This document shows positions 29,846-39,000 of a stretch of 64,000 nt of DNA, one piece after another. Position 1 is the first letter of the stretch, and each line of letters begins with the position of its first letter. Below the pieces are notes generated by a model. That model was not told the DNA's origin and did no database searches. It saw nothing but the letters and a program-made list of their open reading frames with translations. The position numbers and the translations under genes are program-made. The stretch comes from Advenella kashmirensis W13003 (GTDB lineage Bacteria; Pseudomonadota; Gammaproteobacteria; Burkholderiales; Burkholderiaceae_B), in NCBI RefSeq assembly GCF_000506985.1, contig NZ_KI650981.1:295122-359121 (forward strand). The letters run 5' to 3'.

Positions 29846-32058
29846 CAGTAAGGGCGTCCGATCGGGAGGCGCGCCGTCGCTGGCGCAACATCCTGGCTGG
29901 GGTATTCCTGCTGTTGCTCGTTGCATGTGTGGCAGCGGCCATCCACATTGCCCGTCTGCCGGTGCAGTCCTTTGATGCCGTACGCCAGGGATATCGCACG
30001 TCTTATCTGACACTGCTGGACCGGGAAGGGGCGGTGCTGGAACGAGTCCGGCGCGAGTACCATGAACGGCGCGATAACTGGACGCCGTTGTCCGGCATTT
30101 CGCCAGCCCTGGTCAGCGCGGTGCTGCTGTCAGAAGACAGGCGTTTCTATCGGCACTGGGGGGTGGACGTCCTTGCGCTTGGCGGCGCATTGCGCGATCG
30201 ACTGTTTGGTCACCGCATGCGCGGTAGCTCCACGCTGACGATGCAACTGGCCGGGATGCTGCAAAGCCAGGACCCTCGGTCAGGCCGGCGTACGGTGACG
30301 CAGAAACTCCGGCAGATGGCGCAGGCGTGGGCGATGGAGCGGCATTGGAGCAAGCAGCAGATTCTTGAAGCCTATCTGAATTTGGTTCCCTGGCGCGGCG
30401 AGTTGTCGGGCGTGACGGCGGCCGCGCGCAGCCTGTTCGGCAAATATCCCGCAGGGCTGGACAGCAGAGACAGTGCGGTGCTGGCGGCGATGCTGCGCGC
30501 ACCTAATGCGTCCCCCGCGGTCATTGCGAAACGGGCTTGCGGTCTTTTGACAGCGCAATCACAATCGCAATATTGTGATCACCTTGCCGGTTTCACAGAA
30601 TACCAGCTGGGCCATACCAGCGACACGTTGCTGGACGATCCTTTTGCCGCTTCCCATTTTGCGCGGCGCAGACTCGCCCTGTCCATGCCGCAGCAAGAGC
30701 GGGTAGATACGACCATTGATGGGCGTTTGCAACGCACGGTCCAGACAATCATCAATCGGGTTGTCCACCAGATTCGCCACAGCCATGCCAATGATGCTGC
30801 TGCAGTGGTGCTGGACAATCGCAGCGGACGCATTCTTGCCTATGTCGGATCCTCGGGCGATCTGGCGACTGCCCGTTACGTTGACAATGCGGCCGCGATG
30901 CGCCAGGCGGGTTCCACTCTTAAACCGTTTCTGTATGCCCAGGCGCTTGAGCAACGCCGGATTACGGCCGCTTCGCTGCTGGATGACAGTGCCGTCAATT
31001 TGCCGACCGGCAACGGACTATATGTCCCGCAGAATTACGATAAACAATTCGGTGGCTGGGTTAGCGCCCGTACTGCCCTGGCCTCGTCTTTGAATATCCC
31101 TGCCGTGAGGTTGCTGGTGATGGTGACGCCCGATGTCTTTCACCAGCGCCTGCTGCAACTCGGATTGCCGCTGACCGAATCCGGCGATTATTACGGTTAC
31201 AGTCTGGCACTGGGTAGTGCCGACGTCACGCTGCTGTCATTGACCAATGCCTACCGTGCGCTGGCCAATCGCGGCCTGTACAGTGAAGTTGACTGGGGTG
31301 TCGGCACCGTTGCCGGCGCTCGTCGCATCATGAGCGATGAAGCGGCCTGGCTGGTGGGAGACATGCTGGCCGACCGCCAGGCGCGTGCGCGCACGTTTGG
31401 GCTGGATAGCGCGCTGTCGACGCCGTTCTGGACGGCAGTCAAAACCGGCACCAGCAAGGATATGCGGGACAACTGGACGGTAGGGTGGTCCGAGCACTAT
31501 ACCGTGGGCGTGTGGGTCGGCAACAGCACCGGCGCCAGCATGCGACAAGTCAGCGGCGTGACGGGCGCGGGGCCGGTCTGGCATGACATCATGCGGTATC
31601 TGCATCGCGAACAGGCCAGCCGCGCGCCCGCAATGCCGGCAGCCTTGGCTCGTAAAAATATTACGTTTGAAAATAATCTGGAAGCGGCGCGCACTGAGTA
31701 TTTTTTGCCGGGTACCGAAATGTCCCGTATCGCGCTGGCCGGTTCGGCTGTCGCGCCGGTTTCGGGTCGCATGACAATCCGCACGCCCGCAGACGGCACG
31801 ATCATTGCTCTTGATCCCGACATCCCACAGGCGAACCAGCGACTGCAGTTGCTGGCCGTCACGCCCAGCGGCAGTATGCCGGAAGGGGTGCGCTGGTTTG
31901 TCGACGGTCGGTTTTTGGGCCAGTCCAATCCGTTTGCCTGGTATCCGGCCCCGGGCACGCATCTGATCGAAGCGCGCAATCGAAGTGATCAGCCCGAGGA
32001 TCGCGTGCGTATTCACGTTCGTGGCGCGCAGCTGCGACGGGTCGGACAGCAGCCCTGA
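29842..32058 (+). CDS. pbpC: Penicillin-binding protein 1C
   Basis: Bifunctional class A peptidoglycan synthase, 738 residues. It has one N-terminal membrane anchor (residues 15-37), then a GT51 transglycosylase domain with SEDRRFYRHWGVD (catalytic Glu) and GSSTLTMQLAGML. The transpeptidase domain has STLK (Ser358), SSLN and KTGTS (Lys534). A C-terminal BiPBP_C-type beta domain (about residues 640-730, with RWFVDGRFLG) is typical of PBP1C. Start ATG 29842 overlaps the A2M stop, so expression is coupled. Confidence 0.95.
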   Translation: MTVRASDREARRRWRNILAGVFLLLLVACVAAAIHIARLPVQSFDAVRQGYRTSYLTLLDREGAVLERVRREYHERRDNWTPLSGISPALVSAVLLSEDRRFYRHWGVDVLALGGALRDRLFGHRMRGSSTLTMQLAGMLQSQDPRSGRRTVTQKLRQMAQAWAMERHWSKQQILEAYLNLVPWRGELSGVTAAARSLFGKYPAGLDSRDSAVLAAMLRAPNASPAVIAKRACGLLTAQSQSQYCDHLAGFTEYQLGHTSDTLLDDPFAASHFARRRLALSMPQQERVDTTIDGRLQRTVQTIINRVVHQIRHSHANDAAAVVLDNRSGRILAYVGSSGDLATARYVDNAAAMRQAGSTLKPFLYAQALEQRRITAASLLDDSAVNLPTGNGLYVPQNYDKQFGGWVSARTALASSLNIPAVRLLVMVTPDVFHQRLLQLGLPLTESGDYYGYSLALGSADVTLLSLTNAYRALANRGLYSEVDWGVGTVAGARRIMSDEAAWLVGDMLADRQARARTFGLDSALSTPFWTAVKTGTSKDMRDNWTVGWSEHYTVGVWVGNSTGASMRQVSGVTGAGPVWHDIMRYLHREQASRAPAMPAALARKNITFENNLEAARTEYFLPGTEMSRIALAGSAVAPVSGRMTIRTPADGTIIALDPDIPQANQRLQLLAVTPSGSMPEGVRWFVDGRFLGQSNPFAWYPAPGTHLIEARNRSDQPEDRVRIHVRGAQLRRVGQQP

Positions 32059-32153
32059 TCTCTCGGTACGACCGCAAATCGGGAACGTATTCTGCATAGA
32101 TAGTACACACAGGTTGCATACAGGACACATCGTCCTCAAACTATTGCATAATG

Positions 32154-32170
32154 GAATGAACCGTTCATTC
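32154..32170. promoter_or_regulatory. 17-bp operator-like palindrome upstream of the nitrilase gene
   Basis: GAATGAA (32154-32160), CCG, TTCATTC (32164-32170): perfect 7-bp arms with a 3-nt centre. It lies directly after a -10-like CATAAT (32147-32152) and 9 bp before the start codon. The layout suits a repressor, for example of the TetR family, but no such regulator is in the window. Confidence 0.5.
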
Positions 32171-32179
32171 AGGTGTCCC

Positions 32180-33022
32180 ATGGAAACAATCGCAGATCAA
32201 TCACAACTTAAAGTTGGCGTCGGTCAGTTCGCTGCCGTCAACGAAATCGAACCCAATAAAGAACACATTCGCACGCTGGTGGCGCAGGCCGCAGAGCAGG
32301 GCGTAGAGCTGCTGGTATTGCCCGAAGCCTCCATGTGTTCTTTCGGCTCGCCATTGCCGCAATTGCGTGAAACAGCAGGCAACAACTCACCGTCCTTCAT
32401 CCGTTTCATGCAGGATCTGGCGCGCGACAATGCCATGCACATTGTCGTGGGTGTGCTCAGCCTGGCCGATCAGCCTGGCGACGAACGCGTGACCAATCAG
32501 TTGCTCGTACTGGACAACAGCGGTGCCGAAGTGCTTCGCTACACTAAAATGCATGTTTATGACGCGTTCAAGTTCAAGGAGTCCGACAAGGTGCGGCCCG
32601 GCAACTTTGGAGCAAAAAACAGCGAACTGGGGTTGTTTGACATCAAGGGCTTTCGGGTGGGCCTGATCAATTGCTACGATCTGCGCTTTCCCGAACTGGC
32701 GCGCGCGCTGATCGACCAGGGCGCCGATGTCCTGTCAGTGAGTGCTGCCTGGCTGGCCGGTCCGCTCAAGGAAAACCATTGGGAAATTCTGCTGCGCGCC
32801 CGCGCCATTGAAAACACCAGTTATGTGCTGGCATCGGGCCAGACGGCACCGCGCAATTGTGGCCTGAGCATGATTGTGGACCCGCTGGGTATGGTGCTGG
32901 GCACGGCAACCGCCGACCCGGGGCTCGCGGTACATACCCTGTCTTCACAGCGCATCGCTGAAGTCCGTGAACTGCTGCCTTGCCTGCAGAATCGCCGTTA
33001 CCAGGTATCAGGATTGAAATGA
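32180..33022 (+). CDS. Carbon-nitrogen hydrolase (nitrilase superfamily)
   Basis: Amidase-type enzyme of 280 residues from ATG 32180. The Glu-Lys-Cys triad is visible: Glu49 in LPEAS, Lys123 in YTKMHVYDAF, and Cys165 in LINCYDLRFPELA. The sequence is closest in feel to the YafV/Nit1-2/deaminated-glutathione amidase and omega-amidase branches; the substrate is inferred only. The stop overlaps the start of the mog-like gene (ATGA), implying coupled translation. Confidence 0.9.
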   Translation: METIADQSQLKVGVGQFAAVNEIEPNKEHIRTLVAQAAEQGVELLVLPEASMCSFGSPLPQLRETAGNNSPSFIRFMQDLARDNAMHIVVGVLSLADQPGDERVTNQLLVLDNSGAEVLRYTKMHVYDAFKFKESDKVRPGNFGAKNSELGLFDIKGFRVGLINCYDLRFPELARALIDQGADVLSVSAAWLAGPLKENHWEILLRARAIENTSYVLASGQTAPRNCGLSMIVDPLGMVLGTATADPGLAVHTLSSQRIAEVRELLPCLQNRRYQVSGLK

Positions 33023-33648
33023 ACACAACTGCAATGAAACGATCTCATCCCGATGAACTGATTGTCGGCCTGGTTTCCGTCTCCGACAGGGCGACCTCGG
33101 GCGTATACGAAGACAAAGGCATTCCCTCCCTTGAAGCCTGGCTGGCCCGGGCATTGCAATCGCCATTTCGCAGCTGCACAAGGCTGGTCGCAGACGAGCA
33201 GCAGGTCATTTCAGATACGCTGATTGAATTGGTTGATGAACAGGGCTGTGATTTGGTCTTGACTACGGGCGGGACGGGGCCGGCGCGGCGGGATGTCACG
33301 CCTGAGGCGACCCTGGCTGTCGCCACCAAACAAATGCCCGGTTTCGGCGAGCAGATGCGCCAGATCAGCCTGGCTTTCGTGCCGACGGCCATTTTGTCAC
33401 GCCAGGTGGCGGTCATCCGTGAGGCAGACAGGCATGCTGCCCTCATTATCAATCTGCCGGGGCAACCGAAGGCGATTCAGGAAACCCTGGAAGGACTGCG
33501 CGATGGTGAGGGAAGGGTGAGCGTGCCCGGGATTTTTGCCGCCGTGCCCTATTGCATTGATTTGATCGGCGGTCCCTATATTGAAACCCAAACAGAGATT
33601 GTCAATGCATTTCGACCAAAATCGGCCCGTCGGGAGCCGAAATCCTGA
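33019..33648 (+). CDS. mog: Molybdopterin adenylyltransferase Mog-like
   Basis: MogA/MoaB-family protein of 209 residues that adenylates molybdopterin before molybdenum insertion. The N-terminal VGLVSVSDRATSGVYEDKGIPSLEAWL matches Mog, and the substrate-binding loop is LVLTTGGTGPARRDVTPEAT. PGQPKAIQETLEGL is also typical. ATG 33019 overlaps the nitrilase stop. A second ATG (MKRSH) five codons on is possible. Confidence 0.92.
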   Translation: MNTTAMKRSHPDELIVGLVSVSDRATSGVYEDKGIPSLEAWLARALQSPFRSCTRLVADEQQVISDTLIELVDEQGCDLVLTTGGTGPARRDVTPEATLAVATKQMPGFGEQMRQISLAFVPTAILSRQVAVIREADRHAALIINLPGQPKAIQETLEGLRDGEGRVSVPGIFAAVPYCIDLIGGPYIETQTEIVNAFRPKSARREPKS

Positions 33649-33718
33649 GATGCCTGTTGTCACAATTGGTAAATTTGGTAAAAAGCAGGGTTACTAAGCC
33701 CTATATGCGGTTTCCCAC

Positions 33719-33730
33719 TTAAAATAGCGG
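33719..33730 (+). promoter_or_regulatory. Candidate -10 element of the fba promoter
   Basis: TTAAAATAGCGG lies about 40 bp before fba and closely matches the element upstream of tkt. No clear -35 is seen. Confidence 0.35.
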
Positions 33731-33766
33731 TTATTCAGATACTTTTCAATTTCAGGAGATCGTTAC

Positions 33767-34831
33767 ATGGCACTCGTTTCTATGCGCCAATTACTGGATC
33801 ATGCCGCCGAAAACGGCTATGGCATTCCCGCCTTCAACGTGAATAATCTGGAGCAGGTGCAGGCTATCATGGAAGCGGCCAAGGAAACCAACAGCCCGGT
33901 CATCATGCAGGCGTCTGCTGGTGCGCGCAAATATGCAGGCGAAGGCTTTCTTAAATACCTGATCCAGGCAGCCGTGGAAAGCTATCCCGAGATCCCGGTC
34001 GTCATGCACCAGGATCATGGCCAGTCGCCGGAAGTCTGTCAGGGCGCAATCAATCTTGGTTTTTCCAGCGTGATGATGGATGGCTCGCTCATGGCCGACG
34101 GCAAAACCATTGCCGAATACGAATACAACGTAGACGTAACCAAACAGGTTGTCGACCTGGCGCACAAGGTTGGCGTGACGGTTGAAGGCGAGCTTGGCTG
34201 CCTGGGTTCACTTGAAACCATGAAAGGTGACAAGGAAGACGGACATGGCGCTGAAGGCACCATGACCATGGAGCAACTGCTGACCGACCCCGAGCAGGCT
34301 GCGGACTTCGTTCGTCGCACCCAGCTGGACGCCCTGGCCATTGCAATTGGCACCAGCCACGGCGCTTACAAATTTACTCGCAAGCCTACAGGCGATATTC
34401 TCTCTATCAGCCGCATCAAGGAAATTCACGCCCGCCTGCCCAATACCCATCTGGTCATGCACGGCAGCTCCAGTGTTCCCCAGGAACTGCTGGCTGAAAT
34501 CCGTGAGTTCGGTGGTGACATGAAAGAAACCTATGGCGTGCCGGTTGAAGAAATTCAGGAAGCCATCAAGTTTGGCGTGCGCAAGGTCAACATCGACACT
34601 GATATCCGTCTGGCCATGACCGGCGCCATTCGTCGCTTCATGGGCGAAAACCCAGGCAAGTTCGACCCTCGCGAATACAATAAACCAGCCCGCGAAGCAG
34701 CCAAGAAAATCTGCGTGGCCCGCTATCAGGAATTCGGTACTGCCGGCAACGCCAGCAAAATCAAGCCTATTCCCCTGTCAGATATGGCAGCCGCCTACGC
34801 GGCCGGCAAGCTGGCTCAGCAAATCAAGTAA
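33767..34831 (+). CDS. fba: Fructose-bisphosphate aldolase, class II (Calvin-cycle type)
   Basis: Zinc-dependent aldolase cleaving fructose 1,6-bisphosphate; 354 residues. The N-terminus ([30 protein letters not shown]) is that of the CbbA/Calvin subtype found in proteobacteria. [12 protein letters not shown] holds a metal histidine, followed by [26 protein letters not shown], and the second metal site [21 protein letters not shown] precedes ATG 33767. A double hairpin follows the stop. Confidence 0.97.
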   Translation: MALVSMRQLLDHAAENGYGIPAFNVNNLEQVQAIMEAAKETNSPVIMQASAGARKYAGEGFLKYLIQAAVESYPEIPVVMHQDHGQSPEVCQGAINLGFSSVMMDGSLMADGKTIAEYEYNVDVTKQVVDLAHKVGVTVEGELGCLGSLETMKGDKEDGHGAEGTMTMEQLLTDPEQAADFVRRTQLDALAIAIGTSHGAYKFTRKPTGDILSISRIKEIHARLPNTHLVMHGSSSVPQELLAEIREFGGDMKETYGVPVEEIQEAIKFGVRKVNIDTDIRLAMTGAIRRFMGENPGKFDPREYNKPAREAAKKICVARYQEFGTAGNASKIKPIPLSDMAAAYAAGKLAQQIK

Positions 34832-34841
34832 GACTTACTGC

Positions 34842-34859
34842 GCCGTTCAATAGAACGGC
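34842..34859 (+). other. First hairpin downstream of fba
   Basis: GCCGTTC and GAACGGC flank an AATA loop, 10 bp after the fba stop and just before the main terminator. It has no U tract and probably protects the 3' end. Confidence 0.5.
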
Positions 34860-34868
34860 CTGTCTGTG

Positions 34869-34906
34869 AACCCCGTTGCGACAATGCGTCGTAGCGGGGT
34901 TTTTTT
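34869..34906 (+). terminator. Intrinsic terminator of fba
   Basis: AACCCCG ... CGGGGTT with extra inner pairs (CGAC/GTCG), followed by seven T residues (34900-34906). Strong classic terminator. Confidence 0.9.
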
Positions 34907-34930
34907 ACGGGTTTCCACAATAGAAAACCC

Positions 34931-34945
34931 TACCCGTAACGGGTA
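34931..34945. promoter_or_regulatory. Operator-like palindrome of the higBA-type module
   Basis: TACCCGT, A, ACGGGTA: perfect 7-bp arms. A further ACGGGT half-site lies at 34907-34912, and a -10-like TAAAAT follows at 34952-34957. This is the expected place for autorepression by the HigA-type antitoxin. Confidence 0.55.
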
Positions 34946-34973
34946 CACTGCTAAAATTCATTAGTTAGCAGTG
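34946..34973. promoter_or_regulatory. 9-bp inverted repeat just before the toxin start codon
   Basis: CACTGCTAA (34946-34954) and TTAGCAGTG (34965-34973) are perfect complements around a 10-nt centre, ending 5 bp before the ATG at 34979. It overlaps the -10 and the leader. No Shine-Dalgarno sequence is visible. It may be a second operator or an RNA hairpin that limits toxin translation. Confidence 0.5.
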
Positions 34974-34978
34974 GCACT

Positions 34979-35362
34979 ATGAAAGTATTAAAGCGTAGAG
35001 AGTTTGCAAAACGGCAAGTGCGTGAAAACCTGGCTGATGCTACTTTATGTTGGGCGGTAATGGAAATGGAGCACGGATTGGTTGACGCTGATCTAGGAGG
35101 ATGTCTTTATAAAAAAAGAGTTCCTAGGGTGGGGAGTGACAAGAGGGGCGGATATCGGACCTTAGTGTCAGTTCGAACCGGCAATCGATATATTTTCCTG
35201 CACGGCTTTGTGAAGAGTGAGCTGTCCAACATTACTTTGAAAGAACAACAGGCGTTACGCTATGCTGGCAAAATATTTCTGGCGCTTTCGGAGAATGAAC
35301 TCGCTCTTGCCTTACAAACTGACGTTTTACAGGAGTTAGATTGTGACTGGAAAAATCATTGA
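34979..35362 (+). CDS. RelE/HigB-family toxin
   Basis: Probable ribosome-dependent mRNA interferase of a type II toxin-antitoxin pair, 127 residues. The core GGYRTLVSVRTGNRYIFLHGFVKSE matches the HigB-2/PF06296 RelE subgroup (consensus RGGyRtlvay...ifl.gFaK). A basic N-terminus and an ELDCD-type tail complete it. Gene order is toxin first, and its end overlaps the antitoxin gene by 20 bp. Base composition is more AT-rich than fba. Toxicity is inferred from family only. Confidence 0.85.
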   Translation: MKVLKRREFAKRQVRENLADATLCWAVMEMEHGLVDADLGGCLYKKRVPRVGSDKRGGYRTLVSVRTGNRYIFLHGFVKSELSNITLKEQQALRYAGKIFLALSENELALALQTDVLQELDCDWKNH

Positions 35363-35648
35363 ATCGTTACGCACTGAATTGGCTGAACTACAAAGTGCTG
35401 GAGCGATCAGTAAGACAACCATGCGTGATTTCGACACCCTTTTCCCTGCACCGGTCAGGGATTTCTCTGCGTCGGAAATACGAAAATTACGCGAATCGCT
35501 CAATGTTAGTCAGCCAGTCTTTGCGCTTCATTTACATACCACCGTCTCAACTGTGCGCAAATGGGAGCAGGGATATACACGTCCGGCGGGGCCTGCGTTA
35601 AAATTGCTCAACATAATCGCCGACAAAGGATTGCAGGCAATTCTGTGA
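35343..35648 (+). CDS. HigA-type XRE antitoxin
   Basis: A 101-residue protein with a C-terminal helix-turn-helix (about residues 43-88: SEIRKLRESLNVSQPVFALHLHTTVSTVRKWEQGYTRP, read in two parts). The N-terminal part (LRTELAELQSAGAISKTTMRDFD) resembles the toxin-binding segment of HigA-2 antitoxins. The GTG start at 35343 lies inside the toxin gene, so translation is coupled. It should bind both the toxin and the palindromes upstream of it. Confidence 0.85.
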   Translation: MTGKIIESLRTELAELQSAGAISKTTMRDFDTLFPAPVRDFSASEIRKLRESLNVSQPVFALHLHTTVSTVRKWEQGYTRPAGPALKLLNIIADKGLQAIL

Positions 35649-35674
35649 TGAAGCCGATAAGCATGGAGGTAAAA

Positions 35675-35899
35675 ATGAAAAAAGCGATACTGCGGAATCC
35701 GGCTCAACCGCATCAACAGATTAAATTCGGTAGCCTGCTCAGTTCAATAGCACGTGAGGCCGGCGGCTTGACGGTCGAGGAAGCTGGTCTTTTTGATTAT
35801 ATCCGCGATAAAACGCCTGGCAAACCAATGAAGTTTGAATGGCATAACCAGAGCGCCACTCCTCGAGATATCACTCTTTCTGGAAGCTGCGGGGCTTAA
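35675..35899 (+). CDS. Small hypothetical protein after the higBA-type pair
   Basis: A 74-residue protein with an excellent ribosome-binding site (GGAGGT at 35664-35669) five bases before ATG 35675. An in-frame ATG at 35648 lacks this and is less likely. The sequence (MKKAILRNPAQPHQQ..., with DYIRDKTPGKPMKFE) matches no family I recognise. No signal peptide or membrane helix is seen. Sharing strand and a 27-bp gap with the antitoxin, it may be a third module member or the remnant of another antitoxin-like gene. Function unknown. Confidence 0.6.
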   Translation: MKKAILRNPAQPHQQIKFGSLLSSIAREAGGLTVEEAGLFDYIRDKTPGKPMKFEWHNQSATPRDITLSGSCGA

Positions 35900-35900
35900 C

Positions 35901-35928
35901 GTGATCAATCCCTGGGGTTTGTGATCAC
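35901..35928. repeat. Inverted repeat after the small orphan gene
   Basis: GTGATCA (35901-35907) and TGATCAC (35922-35928), with CCC/GGG able to pair inside, directly after the stop of the 74-residue gene. Possible weak terminator. Confidence 0.4.
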
Positions 35929-35945
35929 CGCTGCGATGAATTGCT

Positions 35946-35979
35946 CCTCAAAAATTGGACACCAATCCAACTTTTGAGG
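35946..35979. terminator. Long hairpin between the small orphan gene and the autotransporter
   Basis: Two 13-nt arms (35946-35958 and 35967-35979) pair at 12 of 13 positions around an 8-nt loop. It lies between converging genes and could terminate transcription from either side, or be a relic of mobile-element end sequence. The U tract is poor on both strands. Confidence 0.5.
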
Positions 35980-35988
35980 TGTTATTTA

Positions 35989-36009
35989 ATGACGTACGTC
36001 ATACGTCAT
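35989..36009. repeat. ATGACGT/ACGTCAT palindrome plus third copy
   Basis: ATGACGTACGTCAT (35989-36002) is a perfect 14-bp palindrome, followed at once by another ACGTCAT (36003-36009). It lies 33 bp beyond the autotransporter stop codon. Role unknown. Confidence 0.55.
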
Positions 36010-36041
36010 GATGAGCGGCGCTTTTGCCATACTTCCGCTGA

Positions 36042-39000
36042 TCAGAAGGTATAGCGAATACCCAGCGATAAAGCGTGGTCCGAAACTTTCTTGCCGAATC
36101 GGCCGTCGTAATATAAACCTCCCGAGAGGCTCTTTTTGAAGGCTGCCTGCACACCCAGCTCGGTTACGAATGCGCTTCGGGAAATCGGAGTCCCTCTGGC
36201 GTCAAACGTCTTGCCGCCCTGGTACTTCACAGAGGCAACCGGGTCAATATCTCCAAAGTTGTAATTCCAGCCGATCATGCCTGACAGTCTGAACTCGGTA
36301 CCGGAGCCGCTTTCAATGGTATTGGAGATCCTTGCCCCCAGGGTATTGGAAACCACATTGGCAGATTGACGTTTGCCGGATGCCACGCTGGCATCGCCAT
36401 CCTCTTCGAATGCGCTGGTCCGCAAATGCGTATACGCACTGTTGACAAACGGTTCGATGACAACGGCATTGGCCGCAAACTTGTATCCCAGCTCGCCATA
36501 GACTTGCAGGCTGTTTGCGCTGTAATCGGCTTCGTTCCTGGATATCATATCGAAATAGCCAGCGCGTCGGGTGGTGATTTCATGGTGAGCCAGGGTGGCC
36601 CCCACACGCAGCCCGAGACGGTCGTGTTCTGTCGCGGCATACGCGCCGAGCTGGTAACTGTCCACTTTGGCTGAAGCGTGATCGCTCTTGAGCGAGCTAT
36701 TGGACAAGCCGACCAACGCACCGGCACGCCAATTGGGGTTGAATAAATGATCTACGCCGAAGATCAGGCCGCCGGTATTTCGATCCAGCCGGGCGGCGTT
36801 GCCATCGCCCTTGTGTTTTTGCCACGAGCCCAGCACCTTGCCCCACACGTTCGTGCTCGCAACCGCGAGCGGTTCGCGGTCGACTCCGGCGCCGCCAGTC
36901 GGGACCGAGATATTTCCTACGCGACCGAGGACAGCCTCACGCATGAATCGGGTGTCGCTAATCAATACCTGTTTGAGTGACGCATGAATGTCTACACTGG
37001 ACAACTGCTGCAAACTGTCGATTGCTTCCTGGCGTGATGCCGATGTCAGCAACGCATCGTATAACGGAAGACCTGGCGTCAATGACTCAATGCCGCTACC
37101 GATCTGCTTCTGGTTATGTGTTTGGCCGACATCGTAAAAAGCAAGATTGTTTCGACCCAGGGTCAGCCCAACTGTTTGAGGTGAATAGCGCAAGCCGGCG
37201 GCGATAAAGGGCAGGTTCATATCCAGGCGCGCGTGATCGAATGTCCCCGTCACACCGGCGCCGGCAGTCAGAATGGTATATGGCTTATGCGTGCTCTGTC
37301 TGAGCTGTTGCGCCAACTGCGGCCTGGACAGACTGGCAATGCCGACATCGACCAGACCGCCGTGGATCTGCGCTTCGTTTTCAACCTTCAATACGTCATG
37401 GTGACCCTGGCCGTCGATTTCGATGGCCAGCCGCGAATGCGGTTCAAACACCGCGTTGCCTGTCCCTGCCGCATCTGATTTTGCGACCGTCAGGGTGCCG
37501 ATCGAATTGCCCGGTGAAACGATTCCGTCCCGACGAACATGAAGGCCACCGACCCGGCCGTTGCCGCTGACAATGCCTCCGCCATACACGATGGCCCTGG
37601 ACGCTGCTGAACCGTCCACAGCAAACCGGCCGTCATAAACATGGGTGAGACCAGAGTAGGTATTGGCGCCCTGCAGACGGAAAGTACCCCCGCCTAAAAT
37701 GGACACATCTCCGGAACCGCTGATGCTGTCCTTGTAGGCCCATTCATCGGACCGTGCAAAAACCAGCGAGCTGTTATTGATAATGTCGCCTGTCACGCTG
37801 CCGGATGTACCGCCAATGCCGAACTGCAGCACGCCGTCGGCAATTTTTGTGCCGCCGGTGTAACGGTTGTTGCCAGCCAGTGCCAACAGGCCCTTGCCTT
37901 TTTTCTCCAGTCCGCCCGGGCCTGAAATATCGTTGGTCCAGGCATCGGCAACGCATGCGTCGGCTGCGCACGTTTCAGATTTTTTGCCCGGAATATCAAC
38001 CACAAAGTTGATATATTCAAATGCATTCTCGGGTGTGTCCGCCACATTATTCGGCTGTATGCGCGTCAGTTCATGCTCATATGCCTGCCTGCGAAACGCG
38101 GCCTCTTGTGGCGCAAGTTGTTTATTCACGGCGAGCAGTCGCGCTGCTTCATCCTTATTGCCTGCTTTTTCCGCTTCGTCTGCGCGTTTTGCATTTTCGA
38201 TCATTTGAAGCTTTAATTCGTAGGCCTGCGTAGCGTAATAATCGGCTTGTGCAACGACGGGATTGTATTTGTCGGCGGCTTCAGTTTCATATTTTTCAAG
38301 CTTTTCAAGATAATCCCTGCGCAATGCGAACAAGGCGCGAGGCCCGCCCATGGCGGCTTCCAGATCCATCGCGCCCCAGCCATACACCCGGTCAATGCCC
38401 GGCGCGCCGAGGTCCTGTGCTGTACTCAAAACAATGTCACGAATCTGCCAGTTCTGCAGATAGGGAAACCGGGACTTTGTGACAGCAAGCCCGGCCGTCA
38501 ACGTGGGGGCTGCCATGGATGTGCCCATGGCCATCCGGTAGACGGGTTGCAGGTTTTTCGGATCCATCACGACAGATTCGGGAGAGCCCGGCGGCGCTTT
38601 GCTGGTCACGGCAAGGCTCAGAATCCGATACTTGTCAGAAGAAATGTTGCCAGTCAGTTGTTCGTAAATGTATTTCTGGCCGCTTGCGTCAGGATAATAG
38701 TAGTCAACGGAATGAGGCAGGGAAGGCAGTGCTGTCGCATACGCTTTATCGGGTTCTGCCAGCATGCCGCCGGCGGTGCCGATGCACCAGTATTTACTGA
38801 TGCCGCAGATGTTCGAATAGCTGTTGATATCGTTTGTGCCATTCAGGATGACGGCGCTCACGATACCCTTTTCGATTCGGCTCCAGTTCTCGTCGCTCAG
38901 GTCCTGCGCACGAAAATTCAGATACGGGATGCTATTGATGCCGGTGGCGTTGCCGATTCCCCGGAACAGACGGGGACGTGCGTCATATTTGTTGAACGCC

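Noticed and set aside
31237-32181. 314-codon minus-strand frame opposite the end of pbpC
   Set aside because: Shadow of the PBP1C C-terminus, with Arg/His-rich composition.
35946-35979. Possible insertion-sequence end
   Set aside because: The hairpin looks a little like a terminal inverted repeat, but no transposase, partner end or target duplication was found, so it is listed only as a hairpin.
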